This document shows, in pieces, positions 4,594-5,576 of a DNA stretch of 5,576 bases. A program made the translations under genes and the position numbers. This DNA comes from Treponema sp. GTDB lineage: Bacteria; Spirochaetota; Spirochaetia; Treponematales; Breznakiellaceae. How positions within the stretch are numbered: the stretch's first letter is position 1; each line of letters opens with the position of its first letter. A model generated the notes under the pieces. That model saw only the letters and a program-made list of their open reading frames with translations, had not been told where the DNA came from and made no database searches. Location of the stretch: NCBI GenBank assembly GCA_031273185.1, contig JAISSG010000094.1:1-5576 (forward strand), given 5' to 3'.

Positions 4594-5576
4594 ATGGACA
4601 AACTCATCATCAAGGGCGCGAGGGAGCATAATCTCAAAAATATCGATCTGGAACTGCCCAGGGATAAATTGATCGTCATCTCTGGACTCTCCGGCTCCGG
4701 CAAAAGTTCCCTAGCCTTTGACACGATTTTTGCCGAGGGGCAGCGGCGCTATGTTGAAAGCCTGTCCGCCTATGCCCGCCAGTTTTTGGGCCGCATGGAC
4801 AAGCCCGACCTTGATTATATCGAGGGGCTTTCCCCGGCAATTTCCATCGAGCAAAAAACCACCCACCGCAACCCCCGTTCCACCGTGGGAACCGTCACCG
4901 AGATATACGACTACTACCGCCTGCTCTTTGCCCGGATCGGCATTCCCCACTGCCCCCTCTGCGGCAGGGAGATACGCGAACAGCCGGTGGATTCGATCAT
5001 CGAAAGCATCATGCAGATGGGCGAGGGGACGCGGATACAGCTCCTTGCGCCGGTGATCCGTGGCAAGAAGGGCGAGCACCAGAAAATTATTGAGGATGCA
5101 CGTAAAGCGGGTTTTGCCCGGGCGAGGATCGACGGCGTTCCGGTCAGCCTTGACGAAAGCGTCAAGCTGGACAAGCAGAAAAAGCATACGATAGAAATCA
5201 TCGTTGACCGGTTGGTGCTGGGGCCGGACATACGTTCCCGCCTTGCCGAATCTGTCGAGGCCGCCATGCAGACCTCCGATGGTTTGATGCTGGTGTTAAG
5301 CCAAAGCGCGGAAGGTGCGTCTGCAAGCGGCGGTGTCAGCGAGCATTTCTTTTCGCAGAAAAACGCCTGCCCGGACTGCGGCATTTCCATCCCCGAACTC
5401 CAGCCCCGCCTCTTTTCCTTTAACAACCCCTTTGGCGCCTGCCCAAGCTGCACCGGTCTGGGGGCAAAGATGGAGTTCGACCCCGACCTCGTGATCCCCG
5501 ACCGCTCGCTGTCGTTTAACGAGGGCGGGGTGGTTCCCTACAACCCGGACAGCGCATGGCACTACAGCCGCTTCCA
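4594..5576 (+). CDS. uvrA: Excinuclease ABC subunit A, N-terminal third (runs off window)
   Basis: UvrA is the damage-scanning ATPase of nucleotide excision repair; a dimer loads UvrB at lesions. The 327 visible codons (of about 940 usual) show the opening [18 protein letters not shown], Walker [10 protein letters not shown] (31-39), [20 protein letters not shown] (41-60), FLGRMDKPD, and the Q-loop region SIEQKTT (Gln87) with [23 protein letters not shown] pair (Cys120, Cys123) comes next, then the UvrB-binding insertion (about 131-245). The first structural zinc finger is complete: Cys259-x2-Cys262-x20-Cys283-x2-Cys286, the C4 spacing known from E. coli UvrA. The second ATP site and the signature motifs lie beyond the window. 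The ATG is 26 bases after the preceding stop and has no clear Shine-Dalgarno, yet homology requires this start because the conserved N-terminus begins at once. Confidence 0.97.
   Translation, partial: MDKLIIKGAREHNLKNIDLELPRDKLIVISGLSGSGKSSLAFDTIFAEGQRRYVESLSAYARQFLGRMDKPDLDYIEGLSPAISIEQKTTHRNPRSTVGTVTEIYDYYRLLFARIGIPHCPLCGREIREQPVDSIIESIMQMGEGTRIQLLAPVIRGKKGEHQKIIEDARKAGFARARIDGVPVSLDESVKLDKQKKHTIEIIVDRLVLGPDIRSRLAESVEAAMQTSDGLMLVLSQSAEGASASGGVSEHFFSQKNACPDCGISIPELQPRLFSFNNPFGACPSCTGLGAKMEFDPDLVIPDRSLSFNEGGVVPYNPDSAWHYSRF

Noticed and set aside
4711..5562. Several minus-strand frames of 88-179 codons opposite uvrA
   Set aside because: The plus strand encodes highly conserved UvrA motifs throughout; these frames have no supporting ribosome sites or motifs.

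Overview
The window looks like chromosomal DNA from a spirochaete, most likely a treponeme or a close relative (for example a termite-gut type lineage). This is inferred from the flavour of the predicted proteins, not from a database match: an OmpA-domain protein with a GHTALAGT motif, a helicase start with VVVESPTGSG, and a PPi-using dikinase. The coding DNA is fairly GC-rich, while the intergenic leaders are AT-rich.

Layout. Positions 1-101 carry, on the minus strand, the first 33 codons of a helicase ending in a Walker A P-loop cut by the window edge. Positions 102-214 form a compact divergent control region with two candidate plus-strand sigma70 promoters, one candidate minus-strand promoter interleaved with them, a perfect 10-bp tandem repeat, and a possible 19-codon leader peptide that stops one base before the next start. 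Positions 215-3277 encode pyruvate, phosphate dikinase (ppdK), complete through its catalytic domains but extended by about 135 residues of Lys/Ala/Pro repeat resembling a histone H1 tail. A well-placed Shine-Dalgarno and ATG inside this tail (2969) could also start a separate 102-residue basic protein. A strong hairpin at 3313-3348 ends the ppdK unit and directly abuts the ribosome site and TTG start of the next gene. Positions 3359-4567 encode an exported protein with a C-terminal OmpA-like peptidoglycan-binding domain. Positions 4594-5576 are the N-terminal third of uvrA, running off the window.

Functionally this is mixed housekeeping: PPi-linked pyruvate/PEP interconversion (ppdK), cell-envelope anchoring (OmpA-like protein), and nucleic-acid transactions (helicase, UvrA). 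I see no mobile element, CRISPR array, tRNA or rRNA. The most unusual item is the H1-like tail fused to, and possibly nested within, ppdK. The interleaved divergent promoters and two possibly leaderless starts (helicase, uvrA) come next.
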